A model generated the notes under the pieces. The model made no database searches. It saw only the letters and a program-made list of their open reading frames with translations, and had not been told where the DNA came from. A DNA stretch of 64,000 nt from Micavibrio sp. UBA2638 (GTDB taxonomy: Bacteria; Pseudomonadota; Alphaproteobacteria; Micavibrionales; Micavibrionaceae): NCBI GenBank assembly GCA_002359735.1, contig DENS01000002.1, positions 187,503-251,502 on the forward strand, written 5' to 3'. Positions 1-6,982 of the stretch are shown piece after piece. The translations under genes and the position numbers were made by a program. The number at the start of each line of letters is the position of its first letter. Position 1 is the first letter of the stretch.

Positions 1-1024
1 CATAAATTTCTAACTCTGGCTTGGTGTCCATAATTGCGTCAGGCGATAGAAGCATTGCATTCGATAGCTGGTAACCATCAGTTTTCTGCGCCCCTTCGAA
101 TACATGCACCTTACCTTGAAAAACGCCATGTGCCTTATCATCCAGTAGGGTACGGTAAAACTGGTTGGATTCACAGTGCGCGGCATGGTGATTCACGAGT
201 ATTGTCGTATCACAATGCTGTTTGCCGGATAACAGGTTAAGGCCGTTAAAGCTGGCATGCCCGCCCGTCCCTTTCATATCTGCCTGAATTTGATGGCGCA
301 ATAACGCCCCGCCCTGATTTAGGGCAAAGCCATTATAATGCGCATCCCGAGCCAAAGTAATATGACAGCCAGACGTATACACTGAATTCGGGCTATCATT
401 ATGTTTTATGACATGCTCAAGACGGGCATTTTCACCCAGCACAATTTGCAAGGCATTATTTTTCCAATACTCACCGGCGCCAGAGTGGTCTTCCACCAAT
501 GTTAAGGATGCCCCCGCGCCAAGCCGAATAATAATACGCAAGGAAGCAAAGCTATCATCGGGCATATTTACGTTCAGATAAAACGGCGTATCCACAGACT
601 TATTCGCAGGGATATCCACAATAAAACCCTGGCTTAAATACGCGGTATTTAAGTCCCACAAGGAACTATCCTCATATTTGGCACCTCCAGGGGGATCTTG
701 CGTTATTATCTCGCGGACCCAGTCCAGTTCCAGGCCCTCAGGCAATGCCGTTACAAAAGAATCATCGCCGCGCAGTTCAAAATCACAAGCGCCCAAAACA
801 CCATCAAACCCCTTCACCGCATTCGCAATATTGGTGTATTTAAAGCGCTCCAGCTTTTGCGTTGGAATACCCTGTTCCTTAAAACGAGCAAACGGAGCAA
901 CGCGGAAATCTTTCACCCAATCCGGCACAGATTTGGGAAGTTTACACGTCGTGTACGTATCACCATCACAGGGTACGTACGGTGTTTTTTCCGGAAATTT
1001 CATTATGTTACGATCTGCCGCCAT
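1..1024 (-). CDS. sufD: SufD, Fe-S cluster assembly scaffold subunit (partial, C-terminus beyond window)
   Basis: Reading the minus strand from an ATG at 1024 gives an open frame of about 341 codons running off the left edge. The visible product has the SufD beta-helix character, including a stretch with NHHAAHCESNQFYRT, DDKAHGVFQGK and QKTDGYQLSNAMLL, which is diagnostic of SufB/SufD proteins. SufD pairs with SufB in the SufBC2D scaffold that builds Fe-S clusters in the cytoplasm. The start lies 14 nt after the sufC stop and has a GTGGGG Shine-Dalgarno-like stretch, so it is co-transcribed with sufC. Family length is about 430 residues, so roughly 80-90 residues are missing here. Confidence 0.93.
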   Translation of the reverse strand, partial: MAADRNIMKFPEKTPYVPCDGDTYTTCKLPKSVPDWVKDFRVAPFARFKEQGIPTQKLERFKYTNIANAVKGFDGVLGACDFELRGDDSFVTALPEGLELDWVREIITQDPPGGAKYEDSSLWDLNTAYLSQGFIVDIPANKSVDTPFYLNVNMPDDSFASLRIIIRLGAGASLTLVEDHSGAGEYWKNNALQIVLGENARLEHVIKHNDSPNSVYTSGCHITLARDAHYNGFALNQGGALLRHQIQADMKGTGGHASFNGLNLLSGKQHCDTTILVNHHAAHCESNQFYRTLLDDKAHGVFQGKVHVFEGAQKTDGYQLSNAMLLSPDAIMDTKPELEIY

Positions 1025-1038
1025 TGTATCAAACCCCA

Positions 1039-1800
1039 CTAAGCCGCGTTATCCAGAAATTCGGCATAGCCAGAATCTTCCAGCTCCTGCGCCAATTCAG
1101 GCCCGCCAGATTTAACGATTTTCCCGCGCGCCAACACATGCACCACATCGGGCTGAATGTAATCCAGCAAACGTTGATAGTGCGTAATGACCAGAAAAGA
1201 ACGCTTCCCATCACGCATGGCGTTTACGCCATCGGCCACAACCTTTAACGCATCTATGTCCAAACCGGAATCCGTTTCATCCAGTACGCAAAATTTCGGT
1301 TCCAGCATTGCCATTTGCAGCACTTCATTACGCTTTTTCTCACCGCCGGAAAAACCAACATTAACTGCACGTTTCATCATGTCATCATTAATGCCAAGCT
1401 CCTTGCATTTTGCTTTAATAAGTTTCAGCATACCAAGCGCGTCCAATTCCTCTTCCCCGCGTTGTTTACGAATGGCATTCAACGACGTCTTTAAAAACGT
1501 ACTCATATTCACACCCGGAATTTCAACAGGGTATTGAAACGCAAGGAATAAGCCAGCGGCCGCCCGCTCTTCCGGCTCCATATCCAGCAAATCCACGCCG
1601 TCCAAGCTGGCTGATCCGCCAGTAACTTCATAGTCATCGCGCCCGGCCAGAACATAGCTAAGCGTGGATTTACCCGACCCATTCGGGCCCATAATCGCGT
1701 GGACTTCACCATCAGGAATATCCAGAGAAATCCCTTTCAGAATTTCTTTGTCGCCTTCATCGGTTTCAATCTGACATTTCAGGTTTTCGATTTTAATCAT
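1039..1800 (-). CDS. sufC: SufC, ATPase of the SUF Fe-S cluster assembly complex
   Basis: The 253-residue protein is an ABC-type ATPase. Walker A GPNGSGKS lies at about 38-45, the signature FSGGEKKRNE begins near 150, and Walker B with CVLDETDSGLD begins near 171; this variant is typical of SufC. It drives conformational change of the SufBC2D complex in the cytoplasm. The gene sits between sufB and sufD in a minus-strand operon. Its ATG overlaps (ATGA) the stop of a 27-codon micro-ORF starting at the sufB stop. A TAAGGA Shine-Dalgarno sits about 9 nt upstream of the ATG, inside that micro-ORF. Confidence 0.97.
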   Translation of the reverse strand: MIKIENLKCQIETDEGDKEILKGISLDIPDGEVHAIMGPNGSGKSTLSYVLAGRDDYEVTGGSASLDGVDLLDMEPEERAAAGLFLAFQYPVEIPGVNMSTFLKTSLNAIRKQRGEEELDALGMLKLIKAKCKELGINDDMMKRAVNVGFSGGEKKRNEVLQMAMLEPKFCVLDETDSGLDIDALKVVADGVNAMRDGKRSFLVITHYQRLLDYIQPDVVHVLARGKIVKSGGPELAQELEDSGYAEFLDNAA

Positions 1801-1880
1801 GTTTTTTCCTTACTAATTTGCTTCTTTGCGTACATATTCTTTTCTAAATTCCAGAAACCAAGCGTGAGTATTTCAGGCAT
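1797..1880 (-). CDS. Candidate 27-residue micro-ORF bridging sufB and sufC
   Basis: The 79-nt gap between sufB and sufC is fully open in one minus-strand frame. Its ATG (1880) shares a base with the sufB TGA (TGATG), and its TGA (1797-1799) overlaps the sufC ATG (ATGA). The product would be MPEILTLGFWNLEKN followed by MYAKKQISKEKT, with a hydrophobic first half and a basic second half. No family is recognised. It may be a real micro-protein, or a device coupling sufC translation to sufB. An open frame this short can occur by chance, so the two stop/start overlaps are the main support. Confidence 0.4.
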   Translation of the reverse strand: MPEILTLGFWNLEKNMYAKKQISKEKT

Positions 1881-3349
1881 CACCCAACACTCCCCTCCAG
1901 GCTAATCCCAACCAGTTTCTGCGCCTCCACGGCGAATTCCATAGGCAGGTGCTGCATGACCTCACGCGCAAAACCATTGACGATGAGCGCAACGGCCTCT
2001 TCCTCGCCCAGGCCGCGCTGCATGCAGTAAAACAACTGGTCTTCAGAGATTTTGGACGTTGTTGCCTCGTGCTCCAGATTAGCGCTTTTGTTTTTGCTTT
2101 CGATATAAGGTACGGTATGCGCGCCGCACTGATCGCCGATCAGCAGGCTGTCACATTGCGTGAAATTCCTTGCTCCTTCGGCTTTGGGCAAGATTTTCAC
2201 GGCACCGCGATAGGTTTGGTCCGATTTTCCAGCTGCGATACCTTTGGCCACAATGCGGCTCTTGGTATTTTTCCCGATATGGATCATTTTCGTGCCGGTA
2301 TCGGCCTGTTGGCGGCCATTCGTAATCGCCACGCTGTAAAACTCGCCTTGGGAATTATCGCCTTTCAGAATACAGGACGGATATTTCCATGTGATGGCAC
2401 TGCCCGTTTCAACCTGCGTCCAGCTAATTTTAGAATTGCGCCCTTCACAGATACCGCGTTTGGTCACAAAGTTATAAACGCCCCCTTTACCAGTCTCAAA
2501 ATCACCGGGATACCAGTTTTGTACCGTAGAGTATTTGATTTCCGCATCATCCAGTGCGACCAGTTCCACCACCGCGGCGTGCAATTGATTTTCATCGCGC
2601 ATCGGGGCAGTGCACCCCTCTAAGTAAGACACGTACGATCCTTTATCGGCGATAATCAATGTGCGCTCGAACTGGCCAGTATTCAGCTCGTTTATGCGGA
2701 AATAGGTCGATAATTCCATCGGGCAGCGCACACCTTCAGGAATGTAAACAAATGACCCGTCCGTAAAAACGGCACTATTCAAACAAGCGTGTTTGTTATC
2801 GCCCTGCGGAACAACCGATCCCATATATTTTTTAACAAGCTCAGGATGCTTCTGAATGGCTTCACTAATGGAACAAAAAATGACCCCGGCCTCGCTCAGC
2901 TTTTCTTTAAACGTTGTCGCAACAGACACAGAATCAAACACAACATCAACGGCTACGGGATTTTTAACACCCGCCAGAATTTCCTGCTCTTTCAACGGAA
3001 TGCCCAACTTTTCGTATGTCTCAAGCAGTTTCGGATCAACCTCATCCAATGATTTTGGCGCGTTCGTAAAGTCTTTTGGCGCCGCATAATAATAACTATC
3101 CTGATAATTGATGGGCTCAATCTCCAGCTTGGCCCAGTCTGGTTCAGGCATTTCCAGCCAGCGCCGATAGGCTTTGAGGCGCCATTCCAACATCCATTCC
3201 GGCTCCCCTTTCTTCGCAGATATAAAACGAACAATATCTTCAGATAACCCTTTTGGGGCCTTATCACTTTCAATATCCGTAACGAAACCGGCCTCATATT
3301 TACCAGCCATATCCTTAACGGTTTGTATTGTTTCTTCAGTTGCTACCAT
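1880..3349 (-). CDS. sufB: SufB, Fe-S cluster assembly scaffold
   Basis: The 489-residue product matches SufB in length and sequence character. It has the conserved PEGVRCPMELSTYFRIN, LEGCTAPMRDENQLHAAVVE and TRKIS-like GRNSKISWTQVETGSAITWKY segments. Its C-terminal core contains EHEATTSKISEDQLFYCMQRG, the SufB signature. SufB is the subunit on which nascent Fe-S clusters form within SufBC2D. The ATG at 3349 lies 2 nt after the stop of the upstream Rrf2 regulator gene, so the two are almost certainly co-transcribed and probably translationally coupled. Confidence 0.97.
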   Translation of the reverse strand: MVATEETIQTVKDMAGKYEAGFVTDIESDKAPKGLSEDIVRFISAKKGEPEWMLEWRLKAYRRWLEMPEPDWAKLEIEPINYQDSYYYAAPKDFTNAPKSLDEVDPKLLETYEKLGIPLKEQEILAGVKNPVAVDVVFDSVSVATTFKEKLSEAGVIFCSISEAIQKHPELVKKYMGSVVPQGDNKHACLNSAVFTDGSFVYIPEGVRCPMELSTYFRINELNTGQFERTLIIADKGSYVSYLEGCTAPMRDENQLHAAVVELVALDDAEIKYSTVQNWYPGDFETGKGGVYNFVTKRGICEGRNSKISWTQVETGSAITWKYPSCILKGDNSQGEFYSVAITNGRQQADTGTKMIHIGKNTKSRIVAKGIAAGKSDQTYRGAVKILPKAEGARNFTQCDSLLIGDQCGAHTVPYIESKNKSANLEHEATTSKISEDQLFYCMQRGLGEEEAVALIVNGFAREVMQHLPMEFAVEAQKLVGISLEGSVG

Positions 3350-3351
3350 TG

Positions 3352-3807
3352 TTACACTCTTACTTCTTCCAGTGTTTTCGCATCAGTTTGTTGCCCTTTC
3401 GTATGCCGGGGCATCATATCGGCCAACGATATATTTTCAAGCGCAGATCGAACGGCGGTGTTTACTTTCGTCCAGCGGCCATTAACCGGGCAACATTCCG
3501 CGTAATCACATTTTTCGTGGCTGCCCTCAACACAAGCGGTCAAAGAGACCGGCCCGTCAATCGCGACAACAATATCGGCCATGGAAATACTGACCGCGTC
3601 ATCAGCCAAACGATAGCCGCCATGGGCGCCACGCACAGACACCAAAATACCCTGCGCGGCCAACAGTTTCATAATTTTAGCCACAGTCGGTTCCGGTAGG
3701 CGTGTTATTTCTGATATTGCCGTGGCGCTGGAAAGCGAGCCCGGTGTTTCGGCCAACCGGGTCAATATGACGACGGCATAATCGGTTAATTTAGATATTT
3801 TAAACAT
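3352..3807 (-). CDS. Rrf2-family regulator of the SUF operon
   Basis: The 151-residue protein starts MFKISKLTDYAVVILTRLAE, typical of Rrf2 regulators. It has a winged helix ending in RGAHGGYRLA (about 59-68) and a cysteine cluster C92, C100, C105 and C106. That spacing differs from IscR (C-x5-C-x5-C) but fits the alphaproteobacterial and gammaproteobacterial SUF-associated Rrf2 group (TIGR02944-like). It probably senses Fe-S status and controls its own operon. Being the first gene before sufBCD, and having palindromes just upstream of its start, both support autoregulation. Cluster type and target sequence are inference. Confidence 0.9.
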   Translation of the reverse strand: MFKISKLTDYAVVILTRLAETPGSLSSATAISEITRLPEPTVAKIMKLLAAQGILVSVRGAHGGYRLADDAVSISMADIVVAIDGPVSLTACVEGSHEKCDYAECCPVNGRWTKVNTAVRSALENISLADMMPRHTKGQQTDAKTLEEVRV

Positions 3808-3821
3808 AAAAACTCCAATCC

Positions 3822-3846
3822 GTACAAACGGTGTACCATTTAAATG
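3822..3846 (-). promoter_or_regulatory. Adjacent palindromes upstream of the suf operon (candidate Rrf2 operator)
   Basis: Two perfect inverted repeats lie side by side 15-39 nt before the regulator start: GTACA-5 nt-TGTAC (3822-3836) and CATTTAAATG (3837-3846). On the minus strand a TATAGT-like -10 element lies just upstream of them, so both would fall in the early transcribed region. The second resembles the AT-rich core of NsrR/Rrf2-type sites. Binding by the adjacent regulator is an inference from position and symmetry only. Confidence 0.45.
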
Positions 3847-3958
3847 TCACTATACGTCCGTGATTTCAAGCATTTTTGTTCTGAACGTGTCATTTTTCTA
3901 ATATGGTGGGATAAATCTGGCGAAGTGAATAAAATATAACAAGAAATACCAACAGAAT

Positions 3959-3987
3959 TTGTAAAGAACACGAATCTTTGATATCAT
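3959..3987 (+). promoter_or_regulatory. Candidate sigma70 promoter for a short plus-strand unit
   Basis: TTGTAA (3959-3964) and TATCAT (3982-3987) are separated by exactly 17 nt, giving 4/6 and 5/6 matches to the consensus. Transcription would start near 3994 and run through a small ORF with a good ribosome binding site into the terminator at 4189-4213, making a transcript of about 220 nt. The promoter points away from the suf operon. Confidence 0.45.
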
Positions 3988-4029
3988 GAGATCAAATAAT
4001 AAAAGGTAATAGAGAAGAAAGGTGTTCAC

Positions 4030-4163
4030 ATGAGTTTTCAATCATATATAGCAGAGTTTACCGAAGCCGCAGGGGAATTTTCTCTGAGCAACAAAATGAA
4101 TCGCAATTAAATGCGACACCGGAAACAATTAAATATGATCAACTGCTGGTCGCACAGCCTTAA
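4030..4163 (+). pseudogene. Small ORF with apparent frameshift (about 45 codons in total)
   Basis: ATG at 4030 follows AAAGGTG by a normal distance and opens a 26-codon frame ending at 4110 (MSFQSYIAEFTEAAGEFSLS...). Where it ends, another frame continues as protein-like sequence (EQQNESQLNATPETIKYDQL and a few more residues) to a TAA at 4161-4163. One extra base near the GGGG at about 4073-4076 would join them into a single protein of about 45 residues. It is either a decayed small gene, a sequencing error, or a 26-residue peptide followed by chance sequence. No family is recognised. Confidence 0.35.
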
Positions 4164-4188
4164 TTAGGACAGTTGAAAACAACATGAC

Positions 4189-4213
4189 AAAGGGCCCCGC
4201 AAGGCCCTTTTTT
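4189..4213 (+). terminator. Rho-independent terminator between the small plus-strand unit and prfC
   Basis: A perfect 8-bp stem AAAGGGCC/GGCCCTTT with a 6-nt loop is followed by a T run on the plus strand (4208-4213). It ends the plus-strand unit. On the minus strand the same stem follows the prfC stop with a weaker T-rich tail, so it may serve both directions. Confidence 0.8.
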
Positions 4214-4236
4214 AGTAACGGGTTACAACATCACTA

Positions 4237-5814
4237 TCATTTTGTCGCCGTAAATTGAATATCCGGATTCTTATCCTGCGCATCTTGCAAGTGCCAAGCA
4301 TTCCGAGCCAAAAACACCGGATCATCATCATGGTCACGCGCGATAGAACTGCCATTGCCATCAACAAACTTTTTGATCGTGGCGTGATCATCTGCCTGCA
4401 ACCAACGGGCCGTATATAGTTCCGTTTGTTCAAATTTGACCGGAATATCATATTCGGTACGGATACGGTCTGCCAAAACATCAAATTGCAAAGCCCCGAC
4501 GACCCCGACGATCCAGTCCGATCCCATTGTTGGTTTAAAGACCCTTGCGGCCCCCTCTTCCGCCAATTGTTCCAACGCCTTTCCAAGATGCTTTGCTTTC
4601 AAGGGATCAACAGGGCGAACGCGCTGCATTAATTCCGGTGCAAAACTTGGAATATCAGAAAAAATCAGATCTTCACCTTCGGTGTAGGCATCCCCGATAC
4701 GTAATCCACCATAATTCGGAATACCAATTATATCCCCGGCAAAGGCCTCTTCCGCCATTTCGCGATCCTGCGCCATAAACAGCAACGGTGAATGAATAAC
4801 CTGCGTTTTTCCAGACCGCACATGTTTAAGTTTCATGCCCTTTTTAAACCGGCCAGAACAAATTCGGGCAAAGGCAATACGGTCACGGTGTTTGGGGTCC
4901 ATATTGGCCTGTATCTTTAAAACAAAAGCGGTCACCTTGGGCTCAGTAGGTTCAATCATCCGACTTTCTGATTTTTGTGCACGTGGACTTGGCGCAAATT
5001 TTCCAATACCGGCCAGCATTTCACGTACGCCAAAGTTATTAACAGCCGACCCAAAGAATACAGGCGTCATATGCCCTTCAAGATAGGCCTGACGGTCAAA
5101 GGCGGGGCAGAGCTCACGCACCATTTCAACATCTTCGCGCAATTTCTCTGCCTGTTCAGGGGGTAAAAGTTCGTCAATTTTCGGGTCATCCAACCCTGTG
5201 CACGATACACTATCCTTCAACGTATCCCCTTTGGAACGGTCAAACAAAACCAGTTCATCATTCAAAAGGTCATAACAGCCTTTAAAGTCACGCCCCATGC
5301 CAATTGGCCAACTGGCAGGTGTAACATCCAGCGCCAATTTCTTTTCTACTTCATCCATTAATTCAAATGGGTCCAGCCCGTCTCGGTCCAGCTTATTAAT
5401 GAATGTTATAATCGGGATATCACGCAAACGGCAAACCTCGAACAGCTTATAGGTCTGCGCCTCAATGCCTTTGGCGCTATCCAGCACCATAATGGCACTG
5501 TCCACCGCGGTTAACGTTCTGTACGTATCTTCCGAAAAATCTTCGTGACCGGGGGTATCCAGCAGATTATAGGTAATACCGCCATTTTCAAACGTCATAA
5601 CCGATGAAGCAACAGAGATACCGCGTTCCTGCTCCACCTTCATCCAGTCAGATCGCGCGCGCCGCCTATCGCCTTTTGCCTTCACGGCACCAGCCATTTC
5701 AATCGCGCCCCCGAACAGCAATAATTTTTCGGTCAGGGTGGTTTTACCGGCATCCGGGTGGGAAATAATCGCAAACGTGCGCCGCTTTTCAATCGTATCT
5801 TTTAAAGGTTTCAT
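4237..5814 (-). CDS. prfC: Peptide chain release factor 3 (RF3)
   Basis: This translational GTPase recycles RF1/RF2 from the ribosome. From the chosen ATG at 5814 it has 525 residues, the usual RF3 length. It begins MKPLKDTIEKRRTFAIISHP, with P-loop SHPDAGKTT (about 18-26), the DTPGHEDFSEDTYRTLTAVD switch II region and NKLDRD. The RF3-specific FKIQANMDPKHRDR is also present. The frame is open further up to an ATG at 5931, but that would overlap the preceding gene by about 50 nt and add residues absent from the family. ATG 5844 is a second possible start. The window also contains prfA and prmC. Confidence 0.95.
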   Translation of the reverse strand: MKPLKDTIEKRRTFAIISHPDAGKTTLTEKLLLFGGAIEMAGAVKAKGDRRRARSDWMKVEQERGISVASSVMTFENGGITYNLLDTPGHEDFSEDTYRTLTAVDSAIMVLDSAKGIEAQTYKLFEVCRLRDIPIITFINKLDRDGLDPFELMDEVEKKLALDVTPASWPIGMGRDFKGCYDLLNDELVLFDRSKGDTLKDSVSCTGLDDPKIDELLPPEQAEKLREDVEMVRELCPAFDRQAYLEGHMTPVFFGSAVNNFGVREMLAGIGKFAPSPRAQKSESRMIEPTEPKVTAFVLKIQANMDPKHRDRIAFARICSGRFKKGMKLKHVRSGKTQVIHSPLLFMAQDREMAEEAFAGDIIGIPNYGGLRIGDAYTEGEDLIFSDIPSFAPELMQRVRPVDPLKAKHLGKALEQLAEEGAARVFKPTMGSDWIVGVVGALQFDVLADRIRTEYDIPVKFEQTELYTARWLQADDHATIKKFVDGNGSSIARDHDDDPVFLARNAWHLQDAQDKNPDIQFTATK

Positions 5815-5881
5815 AATAGAATTTGATAGTTTAGGTTCACCCATTACATGGCATGGTTTTAAAAGAATTGCAACGGCGTCA

Positions 5882-6220
5882 CTAGCCAGCCTTTTCAAAA
5901 GGGTTGATGAGATCACGGGATTCAAACTCAATCACCCATAAATCCGGGTCACGTTGCTTCGAGCGGGCTATATACTCATCTGCTTTGGCTTCTTCTACCT
6001 TGTCCTCGCTCAGGGCATCAGTCCACCCCAATTGCCCCGTCATGAAATCACGCTGCTGCATCCGCAGAGCCGCGGTGCCATCCAAAGCATTTAATTTTGC
6101 CAGTATAACCCCGGAAGCATGCTCCCCTTTTTGCAAAACATAATAAGGAATGAAGTCTATTTCACACTGTTTTAAAACGGCATCAACATAAAGACTGGTT
6201 GGAAGGCGCCCCTCATCCAT
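5882..6220 (-). CDS. DUF1491 family protein
   Basis: A protein of about 112 residues from the ATG at 6220, starting MDEGRLPTSLYVDAVLKQC. It has the family hallmarks: a basic/acidic N-terminus, VILAKLNALDGTAALRMQQ, and the C-terminal YIARSKQRDPDLWVIEFESR. The family is almost confined to Alphaproteobacteria and has no established function. An ATG at 6268 would add 16 residues but overlaps the upstream gene by 28 nt, while 6220 leaves a 20-nt gap. It lies in a minus-strand run with fur and prfC. Confidence 0.8.
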   Translation of the reverse strand: MDEGRLPTSLYVDAVLKQCEIDFIPYYVLQKGEHASGVILAKLNALDGTAALRMQQRDFMTGQLGWTDALSEDKVEEAKADEYIARSKQRDPDLWVIEFESRDLINPFEKAG

Positions 6221-6240
6221 GACAATAAAAACCGCCCGTA

Positions 6241-6459
6241 TTAATGGACATGACCTTCGGCCAGCCATCTTTCAACCGTTAAATGCGCATCGCGCTTATT
6301 GTCTTCCGGATGATGATAGCGATAAACACGAATAGCCGCCTCCATCGCAACCACGCGCGGCTGATTGCACAAAGCGCCATAGGCGCGCATCACGGCGCCA
6401 TAACATTTACAATCTGCGGGCTCTCGAACCCCATCTTGAACAGGAATATTACACGTCAT
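6241..6459 (-). CDS. Small conserved-looking cysteine protein downstream of fur
   Basis: The 72-residue protein has four cysteines in its first 31 residues (C3, C17, C19, C31, a C-x13-C-x-C-x11-C pattern). A helical stretch MEAAIRVYRYHHPEDNKRDAH follows, and it ends GHVH. There is no signal peptide, so it is probably cytoplasmic. It begins 9 nt after the fur stop, so the two are likely co-transcribed. I do not recognise a characterised family. The CxC plus flanking cysteines and the His-rich tail would suit metal or cluster binding, but that is inference. Confidence 0.75.
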   Translation of the reverse strand: MTCNIPVQDGVREPADCKCYGAVMRAYGALCNQPRVVAMEAAIRVYRYHHPEDNKRDAHLTVERWLAEGHVH

Positions 6460-6468
6460 AGTCAGGGC

Positions 6469-6879
6469 TTACTTTTTCTTTATTTTCTTGCCGTATAACT
6501 CAAGCCTATGATCAACAAGATCATACCCAAGCTCTTCGGCAATTTTGTGCTTGAGCTTTTCCAGCTCTTCATTCTGGAACTCAACAACTTCTCCGGTTTC
6601 CAGATCAACCAAATGATGATGGTGATCCCAATTGACCTCATAACGAGAATACCCTTCCTGAAATTCATGACGAATCACAAGATCAAGCTCATCCAACAAA
6701 TTCAAAGTACGGTATACGGTCGCAATTGAAATTGACGAATCAATTTCCTTGGCCCGGTCATAAACAGCCTCAACAGACGGATGATCCTCTGCCTCTTCCA
6801 AAACCTGTAAGATAACTTTACGCTGGCCGGTCATTTTTAAACCAGCTTTCGAACATTTTTGTTGTAGCTCTTTCAACAT
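6469..6879 (-). CDS. fur: Fur/Mur-type ferric uptake regulator, lacking the CxxC zinc site
   Basis: The 136-residue protein has the Fur winged helix (SIATVYRTLNLLDEL, about 51-65) and the metal-sensing HHHH at 86-89. The usual LxCxxCG zinc motif is replaced by LVDLETG (D92 and T95), as in alphaproteobacterial Fur/Mur proteins. Its C-terminus has the typical LVDHRLELYG. It should be an iron- or manganese-responsive DNA-binding repressor. The start has GAGGAAAT 5-10 nt upstream. It heads a run with the small Cys protein and DUF1491, and the SUF operon a few kb away is a plausible iron-linked neighbour. Irr is the main alternative, but no haem motif is visible. Confidence 0.88.
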   Translation of the reverse strand: MLKELQQKCSKAGLKMTGQRKVILQVLEEAEDHPSVEAVYDRAKEIDSSISIATVYRTLNLLDELDLVIRHEFQEGYSRYEVNWDHHHHLVDLETGEVVEFQNEELEKLKHKIAEELGYDLVDHRLELYGKKIKKK

Positions 6880-6982
6880 TTAATTTCCTCGGCCATTAAA
6901 ATAATGTCGCATACTAGCCTTCGTCAATATCGTGGCGCAAGCCTTGATTACGATTATTTTATATACGCTATATTTTTATTAC

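Noticed and set aside
678..1248. Plus-strand frames over sufD/sufC (145, 114 and 88 codons)
   Set aside because: They are antisense to clear SufD and SufC coding sequence and have no recognisable family or ribosome binding site.
1949..2623. 224-codon plus-strand frame inside sufB
   Set aside because: Antisense shadow of a highly conserved gene.
5815..5931. Longer prfC start at ATG 5931
   Set aside because: It overlaps the preceding gene and adds about 39 residues absent from RF3.
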